From positions 3,720,001 to 3,784,000 of the forward strand of contig NZ_CP027557.1 of the NCBI RefSeq assembly GCF_014854695.1: DNA of 64,000 nucleotides. Direction: 5' to 3'. The position numbers and the translations under genes are program-made. Below the pieces are notes generated by a model. That model worked only from the letters and a program-made list of their open reading frames with translations. It was not told the origin of the DNA and ran no database searches. How positions within the stretch are numbered: the first letter of the stretch is position 1; every line of letters begins with the position of its first letter. The DNA is from Rhodococcus rhodochrous (GTDB lineage Bacteria; Actinomycetota; Actinomycetes; Mycobacteriales; Mycobacteriaceae). Positions 56,101 through 64,000 of the stretch are shown piece after piece.

Positions 56101-56119
56101 GTTGGAAAGGCAAACCTAA
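56101..56119. promoter_or_regulatory. IdeR/DtxR-like iron box in the cdd/sdhC divergent region
   Basis: The 19-mer at 56101-56119, ending GGCAAACCTAA, matches the mycobacterial IdeR consensus TTAGGTTAGGCTAACCTAA at 14 of 19 positions by hand alignment. The right half-site AACCTAA is perfect. It lies 173 bp before sdhC and 64 bp before cdd. TAGAGT at 56182-56187 is a candidate sdhC -10. Confidence 0.45.
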
Positions 56120-56291
56120 CTTCGCATTTGGAGCCCTGTACGAACGGGGCAGGAGATTAGTTCCCGAGTTTGGGATGGGTCTAGAGTCGATCCAAGTCGG
56201 TTCAGGTTCACGTCGGGCCCGTACTGCGGAATCCCCCACAGGTAGGAGCAGCTCGACGCGTCCACCATTGACGTTGGAGGCACAGCACTCG

Positions 56292-56699
56292 ATGAGCAGC
56301 ACGACTGAAGCCGCCCCCGCAAAGGCGGGGCGCACACGGTCGCTTTACCGGGGAGACCCCGGCATGTGGTCCTGGGTATTGCACCGGATCACCGGCGTGG
56401 CGACATTCTTCTTCCTTTTCGTCCACGTCCTCGACACCGCACTCGTCCGGGTCAACCCCGAGACCTACGACGCGGTGATCGAAACGTACAAGAATCCGAT
56501 CGTCGGCCTCATGGAGCTCGGCCTGGTCGCGATGGTCCTGTACCACGCACTCAACGGCCTGCGGGTCATGCTCGTGGACTTCTGGTCGAAGGGCCCGAAG
56601 TACCAGCGCGTGATGCTCTGGACGATCCTCGCGATCTGGTTCGTGGTGATGATCCCCGCGTCCGTTCGCATCCTCTACAACACGTTTGCGGGGCACTGA
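56292..56699 (+). CDS. sdhC: Succinate dehydrogenase cytochrome b subunit SdhC
   Basis: 135-residue membrane anchor of succinate dehydrogenase. MWSWVLHRITGVATFFFLFVHVLDTAL is the first membrane segment with a conserved His, LGLVAMVLYHALNGLRVML the second (haem His) and VMLWTILAIWFVVMIPASV the third. ATG 56292 is chosen; the open frame upstream is noncoding leader. It leads a sdhCDAB operon; sdhD starts 1 bp after its stop. Together with SdhD it holds the b-type haems and the menaquinone site. Orthologue of Rv3316 (Sdh2). Confidence 0.95.
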   Translation: MSSTTEAAPAKAGRTRSLYRGDPGMWSWVLHRITGVATFFFLFVHVLDTALVRVNPETYDAVIETYKNPIVGLMELGLVAMVLYHALNGLRVMLVDFWSKGPKYQRVMLWTILAIWFVVMIPASVRILYNTFAGH

Positions 56700-56700
56700 C

Positions 56701-57141
56701 ATGACCGAAGCGAAGACCCTCGGTAAGGAATACGACCGGCCCGCCGGTCTGGACAACCCGCGCTCGCCGCGTCGCGCCGCGAAGAACAACTTCGAGCTCT
56801 ACGCCTGGTTGTTCATGCGCCTGTCCGGCCTGGCCCTGATCATCCTGGTCCTCGGTCACCTCTTCATCATGCTGATGCTCGATGACGGCGTGCACCGCAT
56901 CAACTTCGCGTTCGTCGCAGGCCGCTGGTCCAGCCCGTTCTGGCAGATCTGGGACCTGTCGATGCTGTGGCTCGCGCAGCTCCACGGCGGTAACGGTCTG
57001 CGCACCGTCATCGCGGACTACGCACGTAAGGACTCCACCCGGTTCTGGCTCAACACGATCCTCGTCGTGTCGATGATCCTGATCATGGGCCTGGGCACCT
57101 ACGTGATCTTCACCTTCGACCCGAACATCACGGCGAGCTAG
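56701..57141 (+). CDS. sdhD: Succinate dehydrogenase membrane anchor SdhD
   Basis: 146-residue second anchor subunit. YAWLFMRLSGLALIILVLGHLFIMLML is the first segment, SMLWLAQLHGGNGLRTVIADY carries the haem histidine, and WLNTILVVSMILIMGLGTYVIF the last. ATG 56701 follows sdhC directly. Pairs with SdhC to bind the SdhAB catalytic unit to the membrane. Confidence 0.94.
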   Translation: MTEAKTLGKEYDRPAGLDNPRSPRRAAKNNFELYAWLFMRLSGLALIILVLGHLFIMLMLDDGVHRINFAFVAGRWSSPFWQIWDLSMLWLAQLHGGNGLRTVIADYARKDSTRFWLNTILVVSMILIMGLGTYVIFTFDPNITAS

Positions 57142-57156
57142 GGGAGCCGAACCTTC

Positions 57157-58908
57157 ATGCAGGAACATCGTTACGACGTAGTCATCGTCGGCGCCGGCGG
57201 CGCCGGCATGCGCGCGGCCATCGAAGCCGGCCCGCGTGCGCGCACCGCAGTGCTCACGAAGCTCTACCCCACCCGCAGCCACACCGGCGCCGCTCAGGGC
57301 GGCATGTGTGCCGCCCTCGCGAACGTCGAAGAGGACAACTGGGAGTGGCACACCTTCGACACCGTCAAGGGTGGCGACTACCTGGTCGACCAGGACGCTG
57401 CGGAGATCATGGCCAAGGAGGCCATCGACGCCGTTCTCGACCTCGAGAAGATGGGTCTTCCGTTCAACCGGACGCCCGAGGGCAAGATCGACCAGCGTCG
57501 CTTCGGTGGTCACACCCGCGACCACGGTAAGGCCCCGGTCCGTCGCGCGTGCTACGCCGCCGACCGCACCGGCCACATGATTCTGCAGACGCTGTACCAG
57601 AACTGCGTCAAGCACGACGTCGAGTTCTTCAACGAGTTCTACGCGCTCGACATCACCCTCACCGAGACCGAGAACGGTCCCGTCGCGACGGGTGTCATCG
57701 CGTACGAGCTCGCGACCGGCGAGATCCACGTCTTCCACGCCAAGGCCATCGTCTTCGCGACGGGCGGCTCGGGCCGTATGTACAAGACGACGTCGAACGC
57801 CCACACCCTCACCGGTGACGGCCTCGGCATCATCTTCCGCAAGGGCCTGCCGCTCGAGGACATGGAGTTCCATCAGTTCCACCCGACGGGCCTGGCCGGT
57901 CTCGGCATCCTCATCTCGGAGGCCGTGCGTGGTGAGGGCGGCATCCTCCGCAACGCCGACGGCGAGCGGTTCATGGAGCGCTATGCCCCCACCATCAAGG
58001 ACCTCGCGCCCCGCGACATCGTCGCCCGTTCGATGGTGCTCGAGGTGCTCGAGGGTCGCGGCGCCGGACCGAACAAGGACTACGTCTACATCGACGTGAC
58101 CCACCTCGGCGAGGACGTCCTCGAGGAGAAGCTCCCGGACATCACCGAGTTCTCCCGCACCTACCTCGGTGTCGACCCCGTCACCGAGCTCGTGCCGGTG
58201 TTCCCGACCTGCCACTACGTCATGGGCGGTATCCCGACCAACGTCGACGGCGAGGTCCTCCGCGACAACGAGAACGTCGTGCCCGGCCTGTACGCGGCCG
58301 GCGAGTGCGCGTGCGTGTCCGTCCACGGCGCCAACCGTCTCGGCACCAACTCGCTGCTCGACATCAACGTCTTCGGTCGTCGCGCCGGCATCGCCGCCGC
58401 GGAGTACGCCAACAGCACGAAGCACGTCGAGATGCCCGAGCAGCCGACGAAGTACGTCGACGACTGGCTCGATCTGATCCTGCACCAGGGCGGCAAGGAG
58501 CGGGTGGCCGACATCCGCACCGAGCTGCAGCAGACGATGGACAACAACGCGTCGGTGTTCCGCACCGAGGAAACGTTGACGCAGGCGCTCAACGACATCC
58601 ACGAGCTGAAGAAGCGCTACAAGGAGATCACCGTCCACGACAAGGGCAAGCGCTACAACAGCGACCTGCTCGAGGCGCTGGAACTCGGCTTCCTCCTCGA
58701 GATGGCCGAGGTCACCGTCGTCGGTGCGCTGAACCGCAAGGAATCGCGTGGCGGACACGCCCGCGAGGACTACCCGAAGCGCGACGACGAGAACTTCCTC
58801 AAGCACACCATGGCGTACAAGGTGGGCGAGGAACTGATCTCCGACATTCGCCTGGACTACAAGCCGGTGGTCCAGACCCGGTACGAGCCCATGGAGCGTA
58901 AGTACTGA
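57157..58908 (+). CDS. sdhA: Succinate dehydrogenase flavoprotein subunit SdhA
   Basis: 583-residue FAD-carrying subunit oxidising succinate to fumarate. VVIVGAGGAGMRAAIEAG binds FAD, and RSHTGAAQGG contains the His that carries covalent FAD. GGHTRDHGKAPVRRAC, HQFHPTGLAGLGILISEAVRGEGGIL and PGLYAAGECACVSVHGANRLGTNSLLD are the substrate and FAD contacts. ATG 57157 is preceded by GGGGAG. Stop and sdhB start overlap by 1 bp (TGATG). Confidence 0.97.
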   Translation: MQEHRYDVVIVGAGGAGMRAAIEAGPRARTAVLTKLYPTRSHTGAAQGGMCAALANVEEDNWEWHTFDTVKGGDYLVDQDAAEIMAKEAIDAVLDLEKMGLPFNRTPEGKIDQRRFGGHTRDHGKAPVRRACYAADRTGHMILQTLYQNCVKHDVEFFNEFYALDITLTETENGPVATGVIAYELATGEIHVFHAKAIVFATGGSGRMYKTTSNAHTLTGDGLGIIFRKGLPLEDMEFHQFHPTGLAGLGILISEAVRGEGGILRNADGERFMERYAPTIKDLAPRDIVARSMVLEVLEGRGAGPNKDYVYIDVTHLGEDVLEEKLPDITEFSRTYLGVDPVTELVPVFPTCHYVMGGIPTNVDGEVLRDNENVVPGLYAAGECACVSVHGANRLGTNSLLDINVFGRRAGIAAAEYANSTKHVEMPEQPTKYVDDWLDLILHQGGKERVADIRTELQQTMDNNASVFRTEETLTQALNDIHELKKRYKEITVHDKGKRYNSDLLEALELGFLLEMAEVTVVGALNRKESRGGHAREDYPKRDDENFLKHTMAYKVGEELISDIRLDYKPVVQTRYEPMERKY

Positions 58909-59684
58909 TGACAACCATCGAGAAGACCGACACGGGCGCGTCGACACTGCCACCCGTGCCCGAGGGCGCGACGATGGTCACCCTCAAGATCGCCCGGTTC
59001 AACCCGGAGGACGACAAGGGTCAGCACTGGGATTCGTTCCAGGTGCCGGCACTGCCGTCCGACCGTCTGCTCAACCTGTTGGGCTACGTCAAGGGTTACC
59101 TCGACGGCACGCTCACCTTCCGTCGCAGCTGCGCCCACGGCGTGTGCGGCTCGGACGCGATGCGTGTCAACGGCGTCAACCGTCTCGCCTGCAAGATCCT
59201 CATGAAGGACATGCTGGACAAGAACGGCAAGGACGTCACGATCACGATCGAGCCGATCCGTGGCCTTCCGGTCGAGAAGGACCTCGTCGTCGACATGGAG
59301 CCCTTCTTCGACGCCTACCGCGCCGTGAAGCCGTTCCTCATCGCCTCCGGCAACGAGCCGACCCGCGAGCGCATCCAGTCGCAGGCCGACCGTGCCCGGT
59401 TCGACGACACCACCAAGTGCATCCTGTGCGCGTGCTGCACCACCTCGTGCCCGGTGTACTGGAGCGACGGCAGCTACTTCGGCCCCGCCGCGATCGTCAA
59501 CGCGCACCGGTTCATCTTCGATTCGCGTGACGAGGGTGCCTCCGAGCGTCTGGACATCCTCAACGACAAGGAAGGCGTGTGGCGCTGCCGCACCACCTTC
59601 AACTGCACCGACGCGTGCCCCCGTGGCATCCAGGTGACGAAGGCGATCCAGGAGGTCAAGCGCGCGCTCATGTTCGCTCGCTGA
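58908..59684 (+). CDS. sdhB: Succinate dehydrogenase iron-sulfur subunit SdhB
   Basis: 258-residue electron-transfer subunit. The [2Fe-2S] ferredoxin domain has RRSCAHGVCGSDAM and the later LAC; CILCACCTTSCPVYW binds the [4Fe-4S] cluster and CRTTFNCTDACPRGI the [3Fe-4S]. Translation is coupled to sdhA through TGATG. A strong terminator follows, closing the operon. Confidence 0.97.
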   Translation: MTTIEKTDTGASTLPPVPEGATMVTLKIARFNPEDDKGQHWDSFQVPALPSDRLLNLLGYVKGYLDGTLTFRRSCAHGVCGSDAMRVNGVNRLACKILMKDMLDKNGKDVTITIEPIRGLPVEKDLVVDMEPFFDAYRAVKPFLIASGNEPTRERIQSQADRARFDDTTKCILCACCTTSCPVYWSDGSYFGPAAIVNAHRFIFDSRDEGASERLDILNDKEGVWRCRTTFNCTDACPRGIQVTKAIQEVKRALMFAR

Positions 59685-59693
59685 TCACCTCGC

Positions 59694-59735
59694 ACGACAG
59701 CAGGTCCGTCCCTTCGGGGACGGACCTGCTGTCGT
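59694..59735 (+). terminator. Strong terminator of the sdhCDAB operon
   Basis: Perfect 19-bp arms at 59694-59712 and 59717-59735 enclose a TTCG tetraloop, 9 bp after the sdhB stop. TTCG loops are unusually stable. The following sequence is only moderately T-rich. Confidence 0.9.
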
Positions 59736-59784
59736 CTGTGCCCACTCCCCTGTGCTCTGTTTCCGGTGGCCGAGCTGATGGGGA

Positions 59785-60015
59785 TCAGCGGCCGCGTGCG
59801 AACAGGAAACCCGCGACCCACCCGACCGCGAAGATGACGACGAGCACCAACCACAGCGGCGCCTGCAGCGAGATCCAGAAGAGGTCGATGCTCGTACTGT
59901 TGCGGTTCTGGAGGACGAACAGCGCAGCGAGCAGGACCAGGACGACTGCGAGCACTCTGCGCGGAGTCACCCGGAACGAGCGTCGGGGCGCGGCGGATCG
60001 CGTCTGTTTTGCCAC
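59785..60015 (-). CDS. LapA/DUF1049-like small membrane protein
   Basis: 76-residue protein with two membrane segments: VLAVVLVLLAALFVLQNRNSTSIDLFWISLQAPLWLVLVVIFAVGWVAGFLFA is a textbook LapA domain, a lipopolysaccharide-assembly-related family widespread also in Gram-positives. Start is ambiguous: GTG 60015 or GTG 60051; neither has a good ribosome-binding site. A conserved N-terminal basic stretch (RRSFRVTPRRV) precedes the membrane part. Stands alone between the sdh terminator and yihY. Confidence 0.75.
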   Translation of the reverse strand: MAKQTRSAAPRRSFRVTPRRVLAVVLVLLAALFVLQNRNSTSIDLFWISLQAPLWLVLVVIFAVGWVAGFLFARGR

Positions 60016-60083
60016 GCCTCCATCGTCGTCCGTCCGCGGCACGATCGGCACCCCCGAACCGGGTTTTCACCCCGGGAGTTCGC

Positions 60084-61112
60084 TCATTTCCTCCGGAATC
60101 GCAGCCCGGCGAGGAGTCCACCGACCACGCCCGCACCGAGGAGCGCAGCACTGCGGCGCGCGTCGAGGCCCTCGTGCACCTCGAGGCGGGGCGTGATGAC
60201 CGCCCCCGTAGGCGCGGGATGGTGGGCGAGTGCGAGGCTGGCCCGGGACGTCGCTGCGAATGCGGTGCAGAAGAGCACCAGCCGGGCCGTGAGGTTACCG
60301 AACACGAGGATGCCGAGGATCGGGCCGAAGGCGACGCCCGCCGGTCCGTTGAGGACACGTTCGAGGTAGATCGAGCCGGTCTGCTTGAGCAGCTCGAAAC
60401 CGATCCCGGCGATCAGACCCGCGACGAGCGCACTACGGAACGGAACGGGTTCGCGGGGCAGGCGGGCGATCACCCAGGTGAATACCAGAGCGGTGGCGGC
60501 GGTGGCCGTCACCAGTGCCAGAATGCGCAGACCCACGCCGATGCCGACGAGATTCTCCATGTTGAGCAGCTCGACGATCCTGCGCGCGATCGGCCCACTG
60601 CTCAGCGCCGAGAGCCCCAGCGACACGGTCATCGCGAGGCCGAGACTGAGGAGTGCGCCGCCGTCGCGCAGCTTGACCACGAAGAAGTTGCCCTTGTCGC
60701 GCGGGTGCTCCCACATGGCGGTGAGGGCTTCGCGAAGATTCGTGATCCAGCCCAGACCGGCGTACGAGGCGGTGAACAGACCGATGAGACCGACGGCGCC
60801 GCGGGATTCGATCGCCGAGTCGATCAGGCTCTGCACGGTGCCGCCGAGCTGACCGGGGATGTTCTCGGAGATGATCTGCCGGATCTGGTCGAGCAGTTCG
60901 GGTCGCCCGGCGAGCACGAAACCGGCCAGAGAGAACACGACCATGATGATCGGGACGATCGCCAGCACCGTGAAGTAGGTCAGGCCGGCCGCGTAGTAGT
61001 CGCCCTTGTTCTCCTGGTACCGCACCCCGGCCCGAAGGACGCGGTCGAGCACCGGATGGGCCGCGCGTTGACGTTCGAGAAATCCCGGCTTCTCGTCGGG
61101 TTCGCCGGCCAT
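60084..61112 (-). CDS. YihY/RbnB-family inner membrane protein
   Basis: 342-residue polytopic protein of the YihY/BrkB family, once misnamed ribonuclease BN. RYQENKGDYYAAGLTYFTVLAIVPIIMV, GAVGLIGLFTASYAGLGWITNLREALTAMW and a six-segment core are conserved; the C-terminus is short and basic (GLRFRRK). Role unknown, with suggested roles in envelope integrity or lipid handling. AAGGAG precedes ATG 61112; trpS ends 16 bp upstream on the same strand, so they are probably co-transcribed. The trpS-yihY pair also occurs as Rv3336c-Rv3335c. Confidence 0.9.
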   Translation of the reverse strand: MAGEPDEKPGFLERQRAAHPVLDRVLRAGVRYQENKGDYYAAGLTYFTVLAIVPIIMVVFSLAGFVLAGRPELLDQIRQIISENIPGQLGGTVQSLIDSAIESRGAVGLIGLFTASYAGLGWITNLREALTAMWEHPRDKGNFFVVKLRDGGALLSLGLAMTVSLGLSALSSGPIARRIVELLNMENLVGIGVGLRILALVTATAATALVFTWVIARLPREPVPFRSALVAGLIAGIGFELLKQTGSIYLERVLNGPAGVAFGPILGILVFGNLTARLVLFCTAFAATSRASLALAHHPAPTGAVITPRLEVHEGLDARRSAALLGAGVVGGLLAGLRFRRK

Positions 61113-61128
61113 CCAGATGCTCCTTCGT

Positions 61129-62244
<1,116 letters not shown>

Positions 62245-63048
62245 TCAGCGATCGAAGGTCACCGTCACCGGTGCATGGTCGGACCAACGCTGGTCGTAGC
62301 TCGCTGCGCGTTCGACGCGGGCCTCGGTTGCGCGGGCCGCCAGGCCCGGGGTCACGAGGTGGTAGTCGATGCGCCAGCCTGCATCGGTGTCGAATGCCTT
62401 GCCGCGGTACGACCACCACGAATAGGGGCCAGCGACGTCGCCGTGGAGGTCGCGTACCACGTCGCGCCAGCCGGCCTCGAGGAGGTCGCCGACCCACGCG
62501 CGCTCCTCGGGCAGGAAGCCGGACTTCTTGACGTTGCCCTTCCAGTTCTTGATGTCCCGCTCGGTGGGGGCGATGTTCCAGTCGCCGCACACCACCATGT
62601 CGCGACCTGCGGCCGTCACCGCGGCGTACCGCTCGGCGAGGTAGGTCGCGAAGCTCTTCATGAAGTGTTCCTTCTCGTCCTGCTTCGGCGTCTGCGCTTC
62701 ACCGGTCGGCAGATACAGGCTCCCCACCGTCACATCGCCGAAGTCGGCCTCGATGTAGCGGCCGGCCGACGCGAACTCGTCGACGTCGAATCCGACGCAG
62801 ACCGCGTCCGCCGGTACGCGCGAGAGGATCGCCACCCCGGCGCGGCCCTTGGCCGAGGACTCCGCGCCGACGCAGTGCCATCCGGCCTCGAGTGCCGGGG
62901 CGATCGCGGCGTGGAACTGCTTCTCGGTGGCCCGCACCTCCTGCAGGCACACGATGTCGGCGGCCGACGAGGCGAGCCAGTCGACGAGACCCTTGGCTGC
63001 GGCTGCGCGCACGCCGTTGACGTTCACGGTGGTGATCACGAGAGGCAC
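62245..63048 (-). CDS. xthA: Exodeoxyribonuclease III
   Basis: 267-residue AP endonuclease/3'-exonuclease for base-excision repair. VNVNGVRAAAAKGLVDWLASSAADIVCLQEVRA carries the metal Glu, GDWNIAPTERDI the conserved Asn/Asp pair, and SDHAPVTVTF the catalytic Asp-His. GTG 63048 was chosen; the sequence upstream in frame is AT-richer intergenic DNA. It diverges from the IclR regulator across 217 bp. M. tuberculosis xthA sits elsewhere (Rv0427c). Confidence 0.94.
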   Translation of the reverse strand: MPLVITTVNVNGVRAAAAKGLVDWLASSAADIVCLQEVRATEKQFHAAIAPALEAGWHCVGAESSAKGRAGVAILSRVPADAVCVGFDVDEFASAGRYIEADFGDVTVGSLYLPTGEAQTPKQDEKEHFMKSFATYLAERYAAVTAAGRDMVVCGDWNIAPTERDIKNWKGNVKKSGFLPEERAWVGDLLEAGWRDVVRDLHGDVAGPYSWWSYRGKAFDTDAGWRIDYHLVTPGLAARATEARVERAASYDQRWSDHAPVTVTFDR

Positions 63049-63215
63049 CGGGTCACCGTAGCCGACGCCGGCGACGCGACTGCCCCACTGTGGGAGAAGC
63101 CTCCCGTGAGGATGGTTCACCCCACGACCGGACGTTCCACAAGACGGATCAGGAAGACCAATTTCTCTCATCCAACGGAACACATCAACAATATTCCAGG
63201 GCAAATGCTTCATTG

Positions 63216-63249
63216 ATCCATTCTACGGATTGCCTGAACCGTTCTACGG
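63216..63249. promoter_or_regulatory. Repeated operator-like element before the IclR regulator
   Basis: TTCTACGGA occurs at 63221-63229 and 63242-63250, 21 bp apart (two helical turns). Each copy is embedded in a dyad: ATCC-N7-GGAT (63216-63230) and CCGT-TCT-ACGG (63239-63249). They overlap the promoter (63230-63258), so the IclR product may repress its own synthesis. Confidence 0.5.
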
Positions 63250-63258
63250 ACCTAGAGT
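63230..63258 (+). promoter_or_regulatory. Promoter of the IclR-family gene
   Basis: TTGCCT (63230-63235) and TAGAGT (63253-63258) with 17-bp spacing. The ATG at 63266 begins 7 bp after the -10, consistent with a leaderless transcript. An AT-rich stretch (63160-63215) lies upstream. Confidence 0.6.
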
Positions 63259-63265
63259 GACTCGC

Positions 63266-64000
63266 ATGACACAGGCATCGACGGTCACCGGAGCCGACGG
63301 CGGCGTGCGAAGCGTCGCCCGCGCGTTCGATCTGCTCAGCGCTTTCGACGCCGAGCATCCGATCCGGACGCTGCGCGAACTCGTCGAGATCACCGGGCTC
63401 CCCAAGTCGACGGTGGTGCGCCTCCTGGGCACCCTCACCACGCAGGGGATCGTCGCCACCCGCGGTGACTCGACGACCTACAGCGTCGGCCCCGCCTTCC
63501 TCCGCTGGATAGGTCTGGCCGACGCGATGTGGGAGATCGGTGCCGAGGCACGGCGATCGATGACGGAACTGCGCGATCGCTGTGGAGAGACCGTCAACGT
63601 CTACATCCGACAGGACCTGCACCGCCTCTCCGTCGCTCAGGTCGAGGGCACGACGACGGTCCGCAGCGTCGTCCAGGTGGGCGCGCAGTACCCGCTCGTC
63701 GTCGGCGCCGCCGGCCGGATCCTGCTCGGTGGCTGCCCGGACGACGTCCTCCAGGCTCTCGCCGAGCAGGAGGGCACGACGAGCACGGCGGACCTGAGGT
63801 CCGAGGCCGCCGGAGCGCGGGAGGCGGGTTACGCCATCACCCACGGCGATCGGGAGCTCGGCGCTTCCGCGGTCGCCGCGCCGATCCTGTCCGCCGACGG
63901 CCGTGTCATCGCAGCCCTGTCGATCAGTGGCCCCACGTCGCGCTTCACCGCCGACCGGGTCGCCGCCTATGTCGATGCCGTAACCGACACCGCCCGGCAG
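63266..64000 (+). CDS. IclR-family transcriptional regulator (3' end cut by window)
   Basis: 245 codons are present before the right edge without a stop; IclR proteins have about 250 residues, so almost all is here. An N-terminal winged helix (about residues 12-70: SVARAFDLLSAFDAEHPIRTLRELVEITGLPKSTVVRLLGTL) precedes the effector-binding domain, which includes QVGAQYPLVVGAAGRILLGG and the family Gly-Ser block GASAVAAPILSADGRVIAALSISGP. ATG 63266 is set by the leaderless promoter. The controlled pathway lies beyond the window; IclR members usually regulate aromatic or acetate catabolism. Confidence 0.9.
   Translation, partial: MTQASTVTGADGGVRSVARAFDLLSAFDAEHPIRTLRELVEITGLPKSTVVRLLGTLTTQGIVATRGDSTTYSVGPAFLRWIGLADAMWEIGAEARRSMTELRDRCGETVNVYIRQDLHRLSVAQVEGTTTVRSVVQVGAQYPLVVGAAGRILLGGCPDDVLQALAEQEGTTSTADLRSEAAGAREAGYAITHGDRELGASAVAAPILSADGRVIAALSISGPTSRFTADRVAAYVDAVTDTARQ

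Noticed and set aside
56038-56291. Riboswitch or attenuator in the sdhC leader
   Set aside because: No conserved riboswitch core or leader peptide could be recognised; only an iron-box-like sequence and a -10-like hexamer were seen.
56566-58953. Minus-strand open frame of about 800 codons opposite sdhC-sdhA
   Set aside because: Low-complexity Val/Leu/Asp/Glu-rich translation typical of the antisense frame of GC-biased codons; sdhD and sdhA on the other strand are certain.

Overview
The window is high-GC DNA (nearly all third codon positions are G or C) with GTG starts, leaderless promoters and many 4-bp ATGA/GTGA overlaps. Gene content points to a mycolic-acid actinobacterium, most likely Rhodococcus or a close relative: acyl-CoA carboxylase genes accD5/accE/accA3, an MspA-type porin, a mycobacterial-type lysine aminotransferase, and type VII secretion-associated proteins. 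Gene order follows the Mycobacterium tuberculosis segment from about Rv3275c to Rv3319 (purE/purK, GtrA, PH protein, birA, accD5, accE, maf, sseA, sufE-like, accA3, lat, lrp, pcd, tetR, lhr, nei2, glpD, lpdA, Rv3304-like, amiA/amiB, deoD, pmmB, upp, Rv3311-like, add, deoA, cdd, sdhCDAB), with local insertions. This assignment rests on remembered gene order, not on a search.

Layout. 1-2814: minus-strand two-component system (NarL type) followed by an ABC exporter. 2826-4545: purK-purE. 4762-7948: GtrA protein, an OmpR-type two-component pair and a PH-domain protein. 8004-16928: birA divergent from the acyl-CoA carboxylase block (accD5, accE, maf, then sseA, sufE, a condensation-fold acyltransferase and accA3). 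17089-18392: two DUF1707 membrane proteins and a VanZ-like protein. 18490-21146: a four-gene type VII-associated cassette (EspC-like, WXG/glycine-zipper protein, polytopic membrane protein) lying where sigF sits in M. tuberculosis. 21150-25436: PtpB-like phosphatase and the lysine-to-aminoadipate module (lat, lrp, pcd). 25818-28753: an acyl-CoA synthetase/FAD oxidase pair. 29403-34767: lhr-nei2 DNA repair. 34737-37031: TetR regulator divergent from a DUF2236 protein, plus a membrane protein. 37084-40444: divergent glpD/glpK. 40484-45720: lpdA, a gamma-glutamylcyclotransferase, two M20 amidohydrolases and an enoyl-CoA hydratase. 45787-49619: nucleoside and sugar-phosphate salvage (deoD, pmmB, upp) and an MspA porin. 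49732-51777: a second WXG cassette with an NlpC/P60 hydrolase and a YbaB protein. 51838-56037: Rv3311-like, add, deoA, cdd. 56292-59684: sdhCDAB. 59785-64000: LapA-like, YihY, trpS, xthA and an IclR regulator running off the end.

Functional themes: assembly of acyl-CoA carboxylases next to their biotin ligase; lysine degradation; purine/pyrimidine salvage (deoD, upp, add, deoA, cdd, pmmB); glycerol-3-phosphate use; and respiration. No rRNA, tRNA, insertion sequence or CRISPR array was seen. No gene-free stretch exceeds 300 bases; the longest are 56038-56291, 63049-63265 and 4546-4761. The most promising unexplained items are the 18490-21146 cassette, the leader ORF and paired hairpins between accD5 and accE, the triplicated amiA 3' end, an IdeR-like box ahead of sdhCDAB, and a 16-bp motif shared by the accA3 and deoD/echA upstream regions.
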